A stretch of DNA of 16,085 bases from Acidobacteriaceae bacterium (GCA_030040175.1 JASHUF010000071.1:1-16085), one strand, 5' to 3'. Positions 7,601 to 14,792 are shown, counted from the stretch's first letter. Numbers and translations are program-made. Notes: generated from the sequence alone by a model not told the origin.

Positions 7601-8415
7601 TGGAACTGATTGGTCCCGCTCTTGGTGATGTAATTGACCACCGAGCCGAAGTTGCGGCCGTATTGCGCCGTCATATCGGTGGTGATGACCTGGAGCTCCT
7701 GCAGCGCGTCCTGATTGGAGAAAAAGAAGCTGGGGCCGCCGATGGAATCGTCGTTGTTGGTCTGGCCGTCGATCTCGGAGTTGTTGGAGCGTCCGCGCTC
7801 GCCGTTGGCGGAAAAGTTCACGCCGTTGGTATTCGAAAACGCGTCAGAGTGCGTCATGACAACGCCCGGGACCATCAGGGTCACGTTATCGATGGCGCCG
7901 GCCACGGGAACGGTGGCCAACTGTTCCGTGTCCACGATGATCTCCGACTGGGCCGATTCCGTGTTGATCAACTCGGAGGCGGAGCCCTCAACCTCGATCG
8001 TCTCCGCCTGTTTGCCCAGGTTGAGCGCAGCCTTGACCGGCGTCTGATTGCCGGCAATGACGTGCACGCCTTTGAGTGTCTGCGCGCTGAAACCACTCGC
8101 CGACACATTGACGGTGTACACACCGATGGGCAGGTCGGCGATCGTGAAGTCTCCCTGGCCGTTGGAAGTGCTCTGCACAACCGTCCCCGTGGCGTCGTTC
8201 GTAACCGCCACTGCGGCGTTGGGAATGACCGCGCCGGTCTGGTCAGTCACTGACCCGGAGATGCCGCCGGTGATGATGCCCTGCGCGGATGCGAACGAGC
8301 AGCCGAACAGAAGCACACCCAGCGAGACCACCTGCGTCCAGAGCCGGCGAGACCGGAGACCGGATTTAAGTGCGGGCGGGAAGGCAAAGCGGAAACAGGC
8401 GGAAAGGTTTGACAT
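4606..8415 (-). CDS. Oar-like TonB-dependent outer-membrane receptor 1
   Basis: A 1269-residue outer-membrane protein. A long signal peptide ends near FASA/QG (cleavage after 44). Residues 47-135 are a carboxypeptidase-regulatory-like domain (GGISGSVTDQTGAVIPNAAV, then GDFTIADLPIGVYTVNVSA). A plug domain follows at about 150-270 (QYGRNFGSVVNYITKSGTNQ at 251-270), then a large beta-barrel to the terminal Phe of SAHVTF, as barrel-assembly signals require. Such proteins take up large nutrients through TonB energy or, like Myxococcus Oar, act in surface functions; the ligand is unknown. No SusD-like partner is nearby. The mature part has 14 cysteines, all in seven close pairs. The start is set by GGAGGAA 8 nt before the ATG at 8415; the frame stays open to 8556 but lacks a ribosome site there. 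It is a paralogue of the receptor at 11141-14782. Transcription is opposite to the flanking rsfS and rlmH genes. Confidence 0.93.
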   Translation of the reverse strand: MSNLSACFRFAFPPALKSGLRSRRLWTQVVSLGVLLFGCSFASAQGIITGGISGSVTDQTGAVIPNAAVAVTNDATGTVVQSTSNGQGDFTIADLPIGVYTVNVSASGFSAQTLKGVHVIAGNQTPVKAALNLGKQAETIEVEGSASELINTESAQSEIIVDTEQLATVPVAGAIDNVTLMVPGVVMTHSDAFSNTNGVNFSANGERGRSNNSEIDGQTNNDDSIGGPSFFFSNQDALQELQVITTDMTAQYGRNFGSVVNYITKSGTNQFHGTAFEYYLGSWGSSLTQADKDPQFGNCPPGSDAAYAAANGCGLIKVARFVENRWGGTLGGPALRNKLWLFGSTFWAHEYQTSPPTTTSGALFPDANGLSQLQSDYASNPAVTAMVDDGPYSIKNGNPQAILSSTVNGTACAAVGTLNANGSCSVAVTDGNTVQNIEMGGVSRSVPEQVLDQEELGRLDFQATSKDRFYVRYVYQNNPWTPAWYLFFPTGIASGGYSVVTGITHEVGGDWTHSFTTNMTNQARYAFQQAKIGFQEGGISSCTFSSLSTCSSFVTIGGSGAGFGYGFGSVFGQASLPQGRFVRVNQVQDNAQWTHGRHTILFGMEYDYQDSPWEGLPNITGTFNFTPNITISPYIPTSVTSTTEQAQLTNGFTDMLQGIGTLALSEGNSTIPFREKDTSFYVQDNFKVTANMTVNLGLRYEYFGQSANLIHQQSVAQQEGPDAYWSKSLPLSATTFPSVNSDFRNVEPRIGIAYTPPNVPKMVVHAGFDLLADPVFYNIFLNIAQSAPVINAGLVYCVSNADAAEAAEVAVNNCEPNGGWSYATVQPFAKTNNLLPTGGDPRLNPITTVPNNLRNPMAEIYSLGIQYQVAPSAVAEVRYVGNHTFDNFQQYNANPEIGVVQNTFPNYGSGLTACTTPTNPLNTAAVGRPNCNYNAVTETGNTAFLLYNALQTSVTVRNFHNWTGTAGYTWSRGISNASEIFSTGSGGTTSAYAQNPLSIDEGERGVDGNSYTNAWGIQLTYNEPWFKEQHNLLGRILGGYFLNNFYQFNSGQPFNPIQNAPVVGSPNVLAYICTVNDCNAKTPPAPVINTTMAEYSNCDLYFALNFGNPCRPILQNAKAPLGTVGINLGPGGYVDYATGAAVNPSTEHWTWNNQYAALAAGNPFPGVGRNILRGDSWNNLDASIGKHVKLTERVDMQLTMNVFNLMNRAFYGVPDPNVEDDYVTGQFLTHYYGVDPNSSSVIGVTGGGGGAYYAGFGDRNVELSAHVTF

Positions 8416-8423
8416 ATGCAGGG

Positions 8424-8430
8424 TTCCTCC
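8424..8430 (-). promoter_or_regulatory. Shine-Dalgarno site deciding the receptor 1 start
   Basis: On the minus strand GGAGGAA lies 8 nt before the ATG at 8415. It decides for this start over an in-frame upstream one that would add 47 residues before the signal peptide. Confidence 0.85.
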
Positions 8431-8786
8431 ACGGGTGCAAATGGAAAGGTCGGCTGCTGCCAGGTTCGAGAGCGAATGAGCTTCGCTTCGAAAAAGTAAG
8501 GTAGAGTCCCGTCCGGTACTTAGCACGAAGGTGACCAATCGACGAAACGGCCGCAAATATGAGGCAATTCGTTAATTACAAATTGGTTATCTTGTGCCTT
8601 CCACGGGTCGATCTCGGTGATATATATGAAATTCTGTAGGGATGATCCCGATAATGCAACTTTTGTGGCGGTTCATACCGGAAAATGTGCATTTGGACCC
8701 GTTTTGGGTCATATCCGTCCCATCTCGTGGAGCAATTCGGAGCCTGGCGCCAGGCAGGCGGGCACGGTTTTCGTTCAAGGCGGACC
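8431..8786. other. Divergent intergenic region between receptor 1 and rlmH
   Basis: About 370 nt without a credible gene. The part from 8555 to 8690 is markedly AT-richer than its surroundings and contains GATATATATG (8619-8628) and an 11-bp palindrome GGGATGATCCC (8639-8649), so the promoters of the divergent receptor and rlmH genes probably lie here. A small stem GACCC-GTTTT-GGGTC sits at 8696-8710 in the rlmH leader. I could not assign -35/-10 pairs with confidence on either strand. Confidence 0.4.
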
Positions 8787-8792
8787 GGAGGT
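8787..8792 (+). promoter_or_regulatory. Shine-Dalgarno site deciding the rlmH start
   Basis: GGAGGT lies 9 nt before the ATG at 8802. This supports a 152-residue RlmH beginning MLLSMQLTL, rather than the longer open frame from 8685 or the inner ATG at 8814, which has no such site. Confidence 0.8.
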
Positions 8793-8801
8793 GGCTGCGG
8801 T

Positions 8802-9260
8802 ATGCTCCTGAGCATGCAACTCACGCTGGCGCATGTGGGTCAAAAGGGCCGGGACGGGGACGGATACGAGGCTCTCACCCGGGAGTACCTGAAGCGGAGC
8901 TCGGCTTGGTCCGACTGCCGGGCCGAGGCGTTCCGCAGCGAAGATGCGCTGCTTGCGTGGCTGGGACGGCAGAAGGGCCGCGCGGCGCCGGTGACGGTGC
9001 TGCTGGACGAGCGCGGCAAGCAGATGACTTCCCAGGCGTTGGCGAGTTGGCTGGGCGCGCGGCGGGATGAAGGCGCGCGGCAGATCGTCTTTGCAGTGGG
9101 GCCGGCGGACGGATGGAGCGAGAACGCGCGGAAGCAGGCGGGACTGGTGCTTTCACTGGGCGCGATGACGCTGGCGCACGCGCTCGCCGCGCTGGTGATG
9201 GCCGAGCAGATCTATCGCGCCCTGACCATTCTGGCCGGGCATCCGTATCACCGGCCGTGA
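8802..9260 (+). CDS. rlmH: 23S rRNA (pseudouridine1915-N3)-methyltransferase RlmH
   Basis: RlmH is a SPOUT-class enzyme that methylates N3 of pseudouridine 1915 in helix 69 of 23S rRNA using S-adenosylmethionine, acting on the assembled 70S ribosome. The 152-residue length matches the family (about 155). Seen in the sequence are the N-terminal LTLAHVGQKG, the central VTVLLDERGKQMTSQALASW, the SAM-knot segment IVFAVGPADGW, and the C-terminal block LSLGAMTLAHALAALVMAEQ continuing into IYRALTILAGHPYHRP, which ends in the hallmark PYH. In many bacteria rlmH directly follows rsfS; here the two are separated by the 3.8-kb receptor gene on the other strand. A cupin gene follows after 39 nt and is probably co-transcribed. 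Confidence 0.96.
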   Translation: MLLSMQLTLAHVGQKGRDGDGYEALTREYLKRSSAWSDCRAEAFRSEDALLAWLGRQKGRAAPVTVLLDERGKQMTSQALASWLGARRDEGARQIVFAVGPADGWSENARKQAGLVLSLGAMTLAHALAALVMAEQIYRALTILAGHPYHRP

Positions 9261-9299
9261 ACCAGTGGACAGTGATCCGTTGGTTGTGGTGGAGGGATT

Positions 9300-9662
9300 G
9301 TGGCGGAAAGCACACACTATCGTTGGACTGACGTGAAGGCGGAGCAGATGAATCCGCTGGTGAAGCGGCAGTATGTGACCGGGGAGAAGACGATGCTGGC
9401 CCGGCTGGTGCTGAAGAAAGGCGCGCATGTGCCGCGGCACCACCATTTTCACGAGCAGATGAGCCACGTGGTCGAAGGGGCGCTCGAGTTTGTGCTGGAC
9501 GAGGGACCCACGACGGTGCGCGCGGGCGAGATTCTGTGCATTCCGCCGCACGCGCCGCACGAGGTGATCGCGCTCGAGGACTCGATCGCGCTCGACATCT
9601 TCAATCCGCCGCGGCAGGACTGGATCGACGGAGACGACGCCTATCTGCGCGGAGGGAAATGA
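9300..9662 (+). CDS. Small single-domain cupin protein
   Basis: A 120-residue protein forming one cupin barrel. Motif 1 is GAHVPRHHHFHEQMSHVVEG (41-60) and motif 2 is AGEILCIPPHAPHEVIAL (75-92). The likely metal ligands are His47, His49, Gln53 and His87, the His-His-Gln-His set of small HEQ-type cupins. Such proteins range from metal-dependent enzymes to sugar or signal binders, so no reaction is assigned. The start is GTG at 9300, with GGAGG at 9291-9295, a slightly short spacing of 4 nt. It lies 39 nt after rlmH on the same strand and is probably in the same transcript. No signal peptide is visible, so it should be cytoplasmic. Confidence 0.88.
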   Translation: MAESTHYRWTDVKAEQMNPLVKRQYVTGEKTMLARLVLKKGAHVPRHHHFHEQMSHVVEGALEFVLDEGPTTVRAGEILCIPPHAPHEVIALEDSIALDIFNPPRQDWIDGDDAYLRGGK

Positions 9663-9714
9663 ACGCGAGCGGGCGCATGGCTGGTCATGGCAAGTCTCAA
9701 AAGAAGCTTTCCCA

Positions 9715-9872
9715 GGGGCTGAAGCCCATTCGATAAGTGCAGCTCAATGTGCGGGCCAACCCGTGTCTGACAAACCAAAAAAGTGGCTGTTCGCGGCAGA
9801 GGAACGGTCCCTCAAGGGTTAAAACCCGCCCCATTCCGGAAGACTTTTCGGCCCGGCTGAAGCCGTGCCCTT
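9715..9872 (+). repeat. REP-like palindromic cluster, copy B plus a half copy
   Basis: The 328-nt gap between the cupin gene and accD has no credible gene. It holds a half unit GGGGCTGAAGCCC (9715-9727) and a full two-part unit: GGGTTAAAACCCGC (9816-9829) followed by CGGCTGAAGCCGTGCCCTT (9854-9872). The latter shares an exact 18-mer with 3053-3070 in the same orientation. The stretch 9728-9815 between the half and full units has no clear structure. A long open frame entering accD from 9865 runs through this repeat and is not taken as coding before 9991. Confidence 0.7.
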
Positions 9873-9974
9873 GTTACAAGGCCGCGCGACCGGGTTCGTC
9901 AGGCACTGCCTAAAACCTGTACCCACCGTCCGCGTTCTCGTCGTAACCATGGGCCGGGTAAGAGACGCAGCATT

Positions 9975-9980
9975 TACAAT
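9975..9980 (+). promoter_or_regulatory. Candidate -10 box (TACAAT) for accD
   Basis: TACAAT (5 of 6 to TATAAT) ends 10 nt before the ATG at 9991. No Shine-Dalgarno site follows it and no -35 is clear. It overlaps the alternative ATG at 9979, which would then lie upstream of the transcript. Inference from position only. Confidence 0.3.
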
Positions 9981-9990
9981 GAGTTTCGGT

Positions 9991-10866
9991 ATGTCGTGGT
10001 TCAAGCGCGAAGACGGCGACAACGAGGCGGGGCCGGGACCGGATAACGGCGGCGAGGCGGGCCAGAAAAATGTGCGCACCGAGGGACTGTGGACCAAGTG
10101 TCCCAGTTGCCGGGCCACGATCTTCAAGGCGGAGCTCGAAACCAACCTGCACGTATGCCCGAAGTGCCAGCATCACTTCAAGCTGCGGGCGCGCGAGCGG
10201 CTGGACCTGCTGCTCGAGCCGGGCTACGAGCTGGTGGACGGCGGACTGAAGTCGACCGACCCTCTGAACTTCAGTGATGTGAAGCCGTACAAGCAGCGGT
10301 TGCGCAAGGCGCAGGAAGAGACGGGACTGAATGACGCCATCCTGAGCGCGGTGGGCTGCCTGGGCGAGCAGGACGTGGTAGTGTGCGCGATGGAGTACGC
10401 GTTCATCGGCGGATCAATGGGCGCGGTGGTGGGCGAGACCATTGCGCGCGCCGTCGACCGGGCGCGGGAGACGCACAAGCCGCTGATCATTGTGGCCGCC
10501 TCGGGCGGGGCGCGCATGATGGAAGGCGTGGTGAGCCTGATGCAGATGGCGAAGATCTCCACCGCGCTCGCCGTACTGGACGAGGCGAAGGTGCCCTACA
10601 TCTCCGTGCTCACCGACCCCACCACTGGAGGGGTGACGGCGAGCTTCGCCATGCTCGGCGATTTGAACATCGCCGAACCGGGCGCATTGATCGGCTTTGC
10701 CGGGCCGCGGGTGATCGAGCAGACCATACGGCAGAAGCTGCCGGAGGGATTTCAGCGCGCGGAGTTTCTGCTGGAAAAAGGATTTCTCGATGCCGTGGTT
10801 CAGCGCAAGGACCTGAAGGCGTACCTCCAGCGGGCGCTCGCGTTTCTGCGGGCGCCGGCTGCGTGA
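9991..10866 (+). CDS. accD: Acetyl-CoA carboxylase carboxyltransferase subunit beta
   Basis: AccD pairs with AccA to move the carboxyl group from biotin on AccB to acetyl-CoA, giving malonyl-CoA for fatty-acid synthesis. The 291-residue protein begins MSWFKRED, a usual AccD start, followed by an acidic/glycine linker. It has the four-cysteine zinc ribbon (Cys37, Cys40, Cys56, Cys59) and the crotonase-like carboxyltransferase fold. Key blocks are [16 protein letters not shown] (134-149), SGGARMMEG (171-179) and [14 protein letters not shown] (211-224), whose Gly-rich turns form the oxyanion holes, then [10 protein letters not shown] (237-246). All expected motifs are present. An ATG four codons upstream (9979) is possible; neither start has a Shine-Dalgarno site. 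A strong terminator follows, so the transcript ends here. AccA is not in the window. Confidence 0.96.
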   Translation: MSWFKREDGDNEAGPGPDNGGEAGQKNVRTEGLWTKCPSCRATIFKAELETNLHVCPKCQHHFKLRARERLDLLLEPGYELVDGGLKSTDPLNFSDVKPYKQRLRKAQEETGLNDAILSAVGCLGEQDVVVCAMEYAFIGGSMGAVVGETIARAVDRARETHKPLIIVAASGGARMMEGVVSLMQMAKISTALAVLDEAKVPYISVLTDPTTGGVTASFAMLGDLNIAEPGALIGFAGPRVIEQTIRQKLPEGFQRAEFLLEKGFLDAVVQRKDLKAYLQRALAFLRAPAA

Positions 10867-10904
10867 GCCTGCCTCTTCTGAAACCGGACCGCAATTGGAA
10901 AACA

Positions 10905-10940
10905 AAAAGCCCCGGACGATGCCGGGGCTTTTGTTTTTTT
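10905..10940 (+). terminator. Rho-independent terminator of accD
   Basis: AAAAGCCCCGG (10905-10915) pairs perfectly with CCGGGGCTTTT (10922-10932) around a 6-nt loop, and GTTTTTTT follows. This is a textbook intrinsic terminator 38 nt after the accD stop. Confidence 0.95.
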
Positions 10941-11022
10941 CCGGTTGGATTGCCTTCGGCCAGGGCGTCGCCGCAAACCAGGTAATGCGCCGCAGCCAGC
11001 CTTTGCCGGTTCTTCGCGAATG

Positions 11023-11147
11023 CTTCTACGGCATTTTCTGAGTTACTGTGTCCTTTTCATTTCCTCGTAAGGCCGCCGCTCCCTGTTGGTCGCGTCGACT
11101 CTGCCTTCCGTCTTCGGGATACAGCTACTCAGAAAATGCGTTAGAAG
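11023..11147. repeat. 125-bp element with 31-bp imperfect inverted arms
   Basis: The arms at 11023-11053 and 11117-11147 match at 26 of 31 positions as inverted repeats. The longest perfect block is GCATTTTCTGAGT (11031-11043) against ACTCAGAAAATGC (11127-11139). The 63-nt centre (11054-11116) has no evident gene. The right arm overlaps the stop codon and last codons of receptor 2 by 7 nt. As RNA from the receptor it would form a long hairpin right after the stop, so it could be a 3' stabiliser or terminator; as DNA it has the size and form of a small non-autonomous transposable element. The rest of the 10941-11140 gap shows nothing else. Confidence 0.75.
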
Positions 11148-14100
11148 AGTATCTTCGCTCCCAGAATCAAGAACCGGTTGCCCGAGGTATTGCCCGCAAG
11201 ATTGGTTCCCGAGGAATTGTAAGCATTGCTGGTGAAGATGGGCGAGTTCACGTAGACAACGCCCGGGCCGAGATATTGCTGGTTCAACGCGTTGTAAGCC
11301 GCGAGCGAAAGCTGCAATGACACGCGCTCCGTGATCCTGGTCGTCTTGGCAAGGGTTGCGTCCAGCTCGCTGAGGATCGGTCCGCGCAGCAGGCTTCTTG
11401 GCGATCCGGGATAGGGATTGTTGACGCTCATCGCATAGGCCTGGTTGTCGATGATCCAGTGTGTGCTTGCGGGATTCACCGGCGTGCCCGGGTTGTAGCT
11501 CACTAGGACGCCATTGCTGTTGTAGGTCGGGGAGTCGCTGTCATAGGCCACATACTCTGGCGTTCCCAAGGTCGGGGCTCCATATGGGTTTTCGGCCGTA
11601 TATACGATTGGGCCTGTGTACGGGTTGAGGTAAGCCACGCTGTTGACGGGGGCACTCTTGTTCGAGAGCACCAGCCGGCAGGTGTCGTTTCGAATCACGT
11701 CGTCATTGAAAGCTTCATCGCAAAAGCTGGTGTCGCCGGTGTTGGTGTCGAGGGTCACTGGCTGAACCGGCGTATAGGGGATGCCGCTGCTGAATCGATA
11801 TACGCTACTCAGCATGAAGCCATTCGTCACTCTTGACGCAAAGTTGTTCCCGTGCACGAAGTCGGGAAGGTTGTAGGTGAATTGGAAACCTACCACATTG
11901 GGAAAGTCGTTGCCGCTGAGTCCCCGCTCGCCCGCGCTGGGGTTGAGCGGGTCCTGGGGAAAGGCGATGGTGCTGCCGCCGGAGCCGGTGCTGACAAATG
12001 CGTCGGTGGCGTTGTTCAGGGCCTTGCTGAAGGTGTAGGAAACGGTCGAGGTCAGGCCGTGATAGTTTTGCGTGGACAGGTTCAGCTCCAGCGCGTTGTA
12101 CTCGGCCCAGCCCCCGTTTGCAGTCTCGATCACGTTTCCGTAGTTGCAATTGGGACGTCCGTACCCGTCGGCCGCCGGGTCCGAGCAGAGCGACAATCCG
12201 GGGTAAAAATTCGGAAAGGCCGTGGTGACCGGCAGCAGGAAAGGATTGGCATCGAGCGACTGGAAGTCGTCGGTGGTCTTGGAGCCGACGTAGCGCACTT
12301 CTCCCACCGCGGAGCCGCCGATTTGATGCTCAACACCGAGGGTCCAGGTCTGCACATAGGGCGTGCGGAAGTTGCTGGGAAGGGTATCCACGAGATCCTG
12401 GCCGGGATCGCCGCCGGTGGGCAAAGCAGGCAAGTTGAGGGTGCGGAAGTCCGAGCTCAGAATGGAGCCGCTCGAGGGAACGCAGGCGTTGGCGCCGCAC
12501 AGGAATGCGCCGGTGTTGGTCGCCGGCGCATAGTCGTGGACGAGCAAAATGATGTTATAAAACGACGGGTTGGCGTTGATGGCGTAACCGGCGCTGACCA
12601 CCAGCTTCCGGTCGAAGTCGGGATTCCATGCCAGACCGATGCGGGGCTCGAAATTCGTATAGACCTGCGCCACGTCGGGCACTGTACGCTCGCTGAGGGG
12701 CAGCGAAGTGTCCCAGAAGGCGGTGCTGGGATTGGACTCGCGCGTCTCGGTTAAATCGTGCAGTTTGTCGACCGCCTGGCCGAAGAACTCCCAACGCACG
12801 CCAAGATGAAGGGTCAAGGTTGGGAATGCCTTCCAGTCGTCCTGGAAGTATGCGGCGATGTCGGGCTCGGTGTAGGGAACAGAAAGATTGCCGTTCGCCA
12901 GTTCGGCAAAACTCGACACGCCCGGTACCCCTGTCTCGGCTTCCAGCCCTACATCGGGCGCTCCCATCAGGTTGCTCAGGATTCCGTAATTCGGATTGCC
13001 CGTATAGTAGAAGATTCCTGAGATGGGGGTGTTCTGGTAATCGAACTCTCCGCCGAAGAGAAACGTCTGCGCGCCACGGGTCCAGGTGGCATTATTCTGG
13101 ATTTGGGTGACCTTGACCGTACGCCCTTGAGGGAAACTGACGTCTCCACCGAAGTTCAAGTCGTCATTGGCGCCGTAGAATACCATCTGCGCCGGGCACG
13201 CGCCAAAGTTTGTGACAACGCAGTCTGGAAATGCCCCGCCTTCGAATGGGACTTTGGATTCCTGGAAGCCGTAGCGCACCTGGTCGACGAAATGGGTGGT
13301 GAAGGTATGCGTCCAATCGGCTCCCACGGAGTAAGTGACCGAAGGCACCGTCACCCAGTCGCCGGCGGAGATGCCGTCGCTGCCCGCAGCGATACCGAAC
13401 TCCGGCTGGTAAAAGTAGCGGGCAAAGAAGTGATCCTTCTCCGTGGGCTGCCAATCGAGACGAGCCAGCTCTTCCTGGTCATTGGAGGGAAGAGCGATGG
13501 AGCGGGTTACGGTTTGTTCTTCGACCATGGCCGTGTTGCCCGCAGCGTCGGTGACGGGTTCATCGCAGATGCCAGCCGCCGTACAGGTGACAGGCGACAC
13601 CGACTCCACTTCAGCAGCCAGGCTGGGAGACACCGGAACCGGTTTAGGATTACCGGCCGTGATGGAATAGGGGCCATAGCTGAGTAACGCTAAGGCGCCG
13701 GGATCGCCGGAAAAAGTGGTGTTGAGCGTCGCCAGGCCGACGGCGTCGGGAGTGAGACCCGAAGATGTGGACGGTGTCACTCCGGTGCGAATCCTATCCC
13801 AGAAGGTGCTATAGAAAAAGAAGAGCTTGTTTTTGATGATGGGACCGCCAATCGTCGCTCCAACGCGATTCTCGACATAGCGGGGAAGAACCGGCGCCGT
13901 GCAACCCGTCGACGGACTTACACCCGGCGGACAGAAACCAAAGATGGGGTTCTCTTCGAAGTTGAAATGCGAACTTAGGAATTGGCCCTGATAAAGCTCG
14001 AAGGCGCTTCCATGGAATGCGTTGGATCCCGATTTCGTGATGTAATTCACCACCGCGCCGGCATTCCGGCCATACTGGGCGCTGTAGTCGTCGGTGATCA

Positions 14101-14782
14101 CCTGGATCTCCGAAATCGCATCCTGGCTGCCGAAAAATGCGCTAGGTCCGTTAATCGTGTTGTCGTTGTTCGACTGGCCATCGATCTCGAAGTTGTTGTA
14201 GCGCCCGCTTTGGCCGTTGACCGAGAAGTTGTCGCCATTCGCATTGGTGAAACGGTCCCCGTAAACATCGCCTCCCGTGGTCACCACTCCGGGAATCACT
14301 TCGGCAATGGTGTCGAAGCCGTTATTGAGCGGCAGGTTTTCAACTGATTCGGTGCTGAAGGTCGTGGTCACCTGCGAGTCGGTGGTCTCAAGCAATGCGG
14401 ACGCCGAACCGTTGACCTCGACCTCCTGGGCCGGGCCGCTGGCGACGCGGAGCTTGACCTGGTTCAGATTGGTCGTCGCCCCGGAGACCACCTGAATATT
14501 GCTGATCTGCTCGTTGGCGAACCCGTTGGCCGTAATGAGCGCGCTGTAGGTTCCGATGGGGACTAAAAAGAACTTGAAAGAGCCGGCGGCGGCGGAAACC
14601 TGAACCAGCTTGAGGCCGTTCGCCTGGTTGGTCAATTGGACCTGCGCGCCCGGAACTACGGCCCCCGAGGGATCGCTTACCGTTCCTTCAACCGTCCCGG
14701 TCGTAATTCCCTGGGCAAAACCCAGCGGCGCGGCCGCAACCGCAATCAACCCGAAAAGGGCAATCCTGGCGATGGTCTTCAT
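11141..14782 (-). CDS. Oar-like TonB-dependent outer-membrane receptor 2
   Basis: A 1213-residue paralogue of the receptor at 4606-8415. It has a clean signal peptide (MKTIARIALFGLIAV..., cleavage after about Ala23 in GFA/QG). A carboxypeptidase-regulatory-like domain lies at about 26-113 (TVEGTVSDPSGAVVPGAQVQ at 30-49) and a plug at about 130-255 (QYGRNAGAVVNYITKSGSN at 236-254). A barrel follows to the terminal Phe of GAKILF. Shared barrel landmarks with receptor 1 include YGRPNCNYG (874-882), STGSGGSTIAFPQDPL (931-946) and GERGLSGND (951-959). The 12 mature cysteines form six close pairs, all with counterparts in receptor 1. The ligand is unknown and no SusD-like or TonB/ExbBD gene is near. 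The start is set by AGGAGG 4 nt before the ATG at 14782. The gene ends inside the 125-bp inverted repeat and is convergent with accD. Confidence 0.93.
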   Translation of the reverse strand: MKTIARIALFGLIAVAAAPLGFAQGITTGTVEGTVSDPSGAVVPGAQVQLTNQANGLKLVQVSAAAGSFKFFLVPIGTYSALITANGFANEQISNIQVVSGATTNLNQVKLRVASGPAQEVEVNGSASALLETTDSQVTTTFSTESVENLPLNNGFDTIAEVIPGVVTTGGDVYGDRFTNANGDNFSVNGQSGRYNNFEIDGQSNNDNTINGPSAFFGSQDAISEIQVITDDYSAQYGRNAGAVVNYITKSGSNAFHGSAFELYQGQFLSSHFNFEENPIFGFCPPGVSPSTGCTAPVLPRYVENRVGATIGGPIIKNKLFFFYSTFWDRIRTGVTPSTSSGLTPDAVGLATLNTTFSGDPGALALLSYGPYSITAGNPKPVPVSPSLAAEVESVSPVTCTAAGICDEPVTDAAGNTAMVEEQTVTRSIALPSNDQEELARLDWQPTEKDHFFARYFYQPEFGIAAGSDGISAGDWVTVPSVTYSVGADWTHTFTTHFVDQVRYGFQESKVPFEGGAFPDCVVTNFGACPAQMVFYGANDDLNFGGDVSFPQGRTVKVTQIQNNATWTRGAQTFLFGGEFDYQNTPISGIFYYTGNPNYGILSNLMGAPDVGLEAETGVPGVSSFAELANGNLSVPYTEPDIAAYFQDDWKAFPTLTLHLGVRWEFFGQAVDKLHDLTETRESNPSTAFWDTSLPLSERTVPDVAQVYTNFEPRIGLAWNPDFDRKLVVSAGYAINANPSFYNIILLVHDYAPATNTGAFLCGANACVPSSGSILSSDFRTLNLPALPTGGDPGQDLVDTLPSNFRTPYVQTWTLGVEHQIGGSAVGEVRYVGSKTTDDFQSLDANPFLLPVTTAFPNFYPGLSLCSDPAADGYGRPNCNYGNVIETANGGWAEYNALELNLSTQNYHGLTSTVSYTFSKALNNATDAFVSTGSGGSTIAFPQDPLNPSAGERGLSGNDFPNVVGFQFTYNLPDFVHGNNFASRVTNGFMLSSVYRFSSGIPYTPVQPVTLDTNTGDTSFCDEAFNDDVIRNDTCRLVLSNKSAPVNSVAYLNPYTGPIVYTAENPYGAPTLGTPEYVAYDSDSPTYNSNGVLVSYNPGTPVNPASTHWIIDNQAYAMSVNNPYPGSPRSLLRGPILSELDATLAKTTRITERVSLQLSLAAYNALNQQYLGPGVVYVNSPIFTSNAYNSSGTNLAGNTSGNRFLILGAKILF

Positions 14783-14786
14783 GATT

Positions 14787-14792
14787 CCTCCT
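14787..14792 (-). promoter_or_regulatory. Shine-Dalgarno site deciding the receptor 2 start
   Basis: On the minus strand AGGAGG lies 4 nt (AATC) before the ATG at 14782. It rules in the start that gives a normal signal peptide and rules out the upstream in-frame start at 14818. Confidence 0.85.

Noticed and set aside
8411..8415. Receptor 1 as a lipoprotein because of the LLFGC stretch in its signal peptide
   Set aside because: Phe at the -2 position breaks the lipobox, and an ordinary ASA/Q cleavage site follows a few residues later.
8416..8556. N-terminal extension of receptor 1 to the upstream in-frame start
   Set aside because: It would put 47 residues before the signal peptide, and the ATG at 8415 has a strong Shine-Dalgarno site.
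9865..9990. N-terminal extension of accD
   Set aside because: The extra residues are translated repeat DNA, and AccD proteins normally begin close to MSWFKR.
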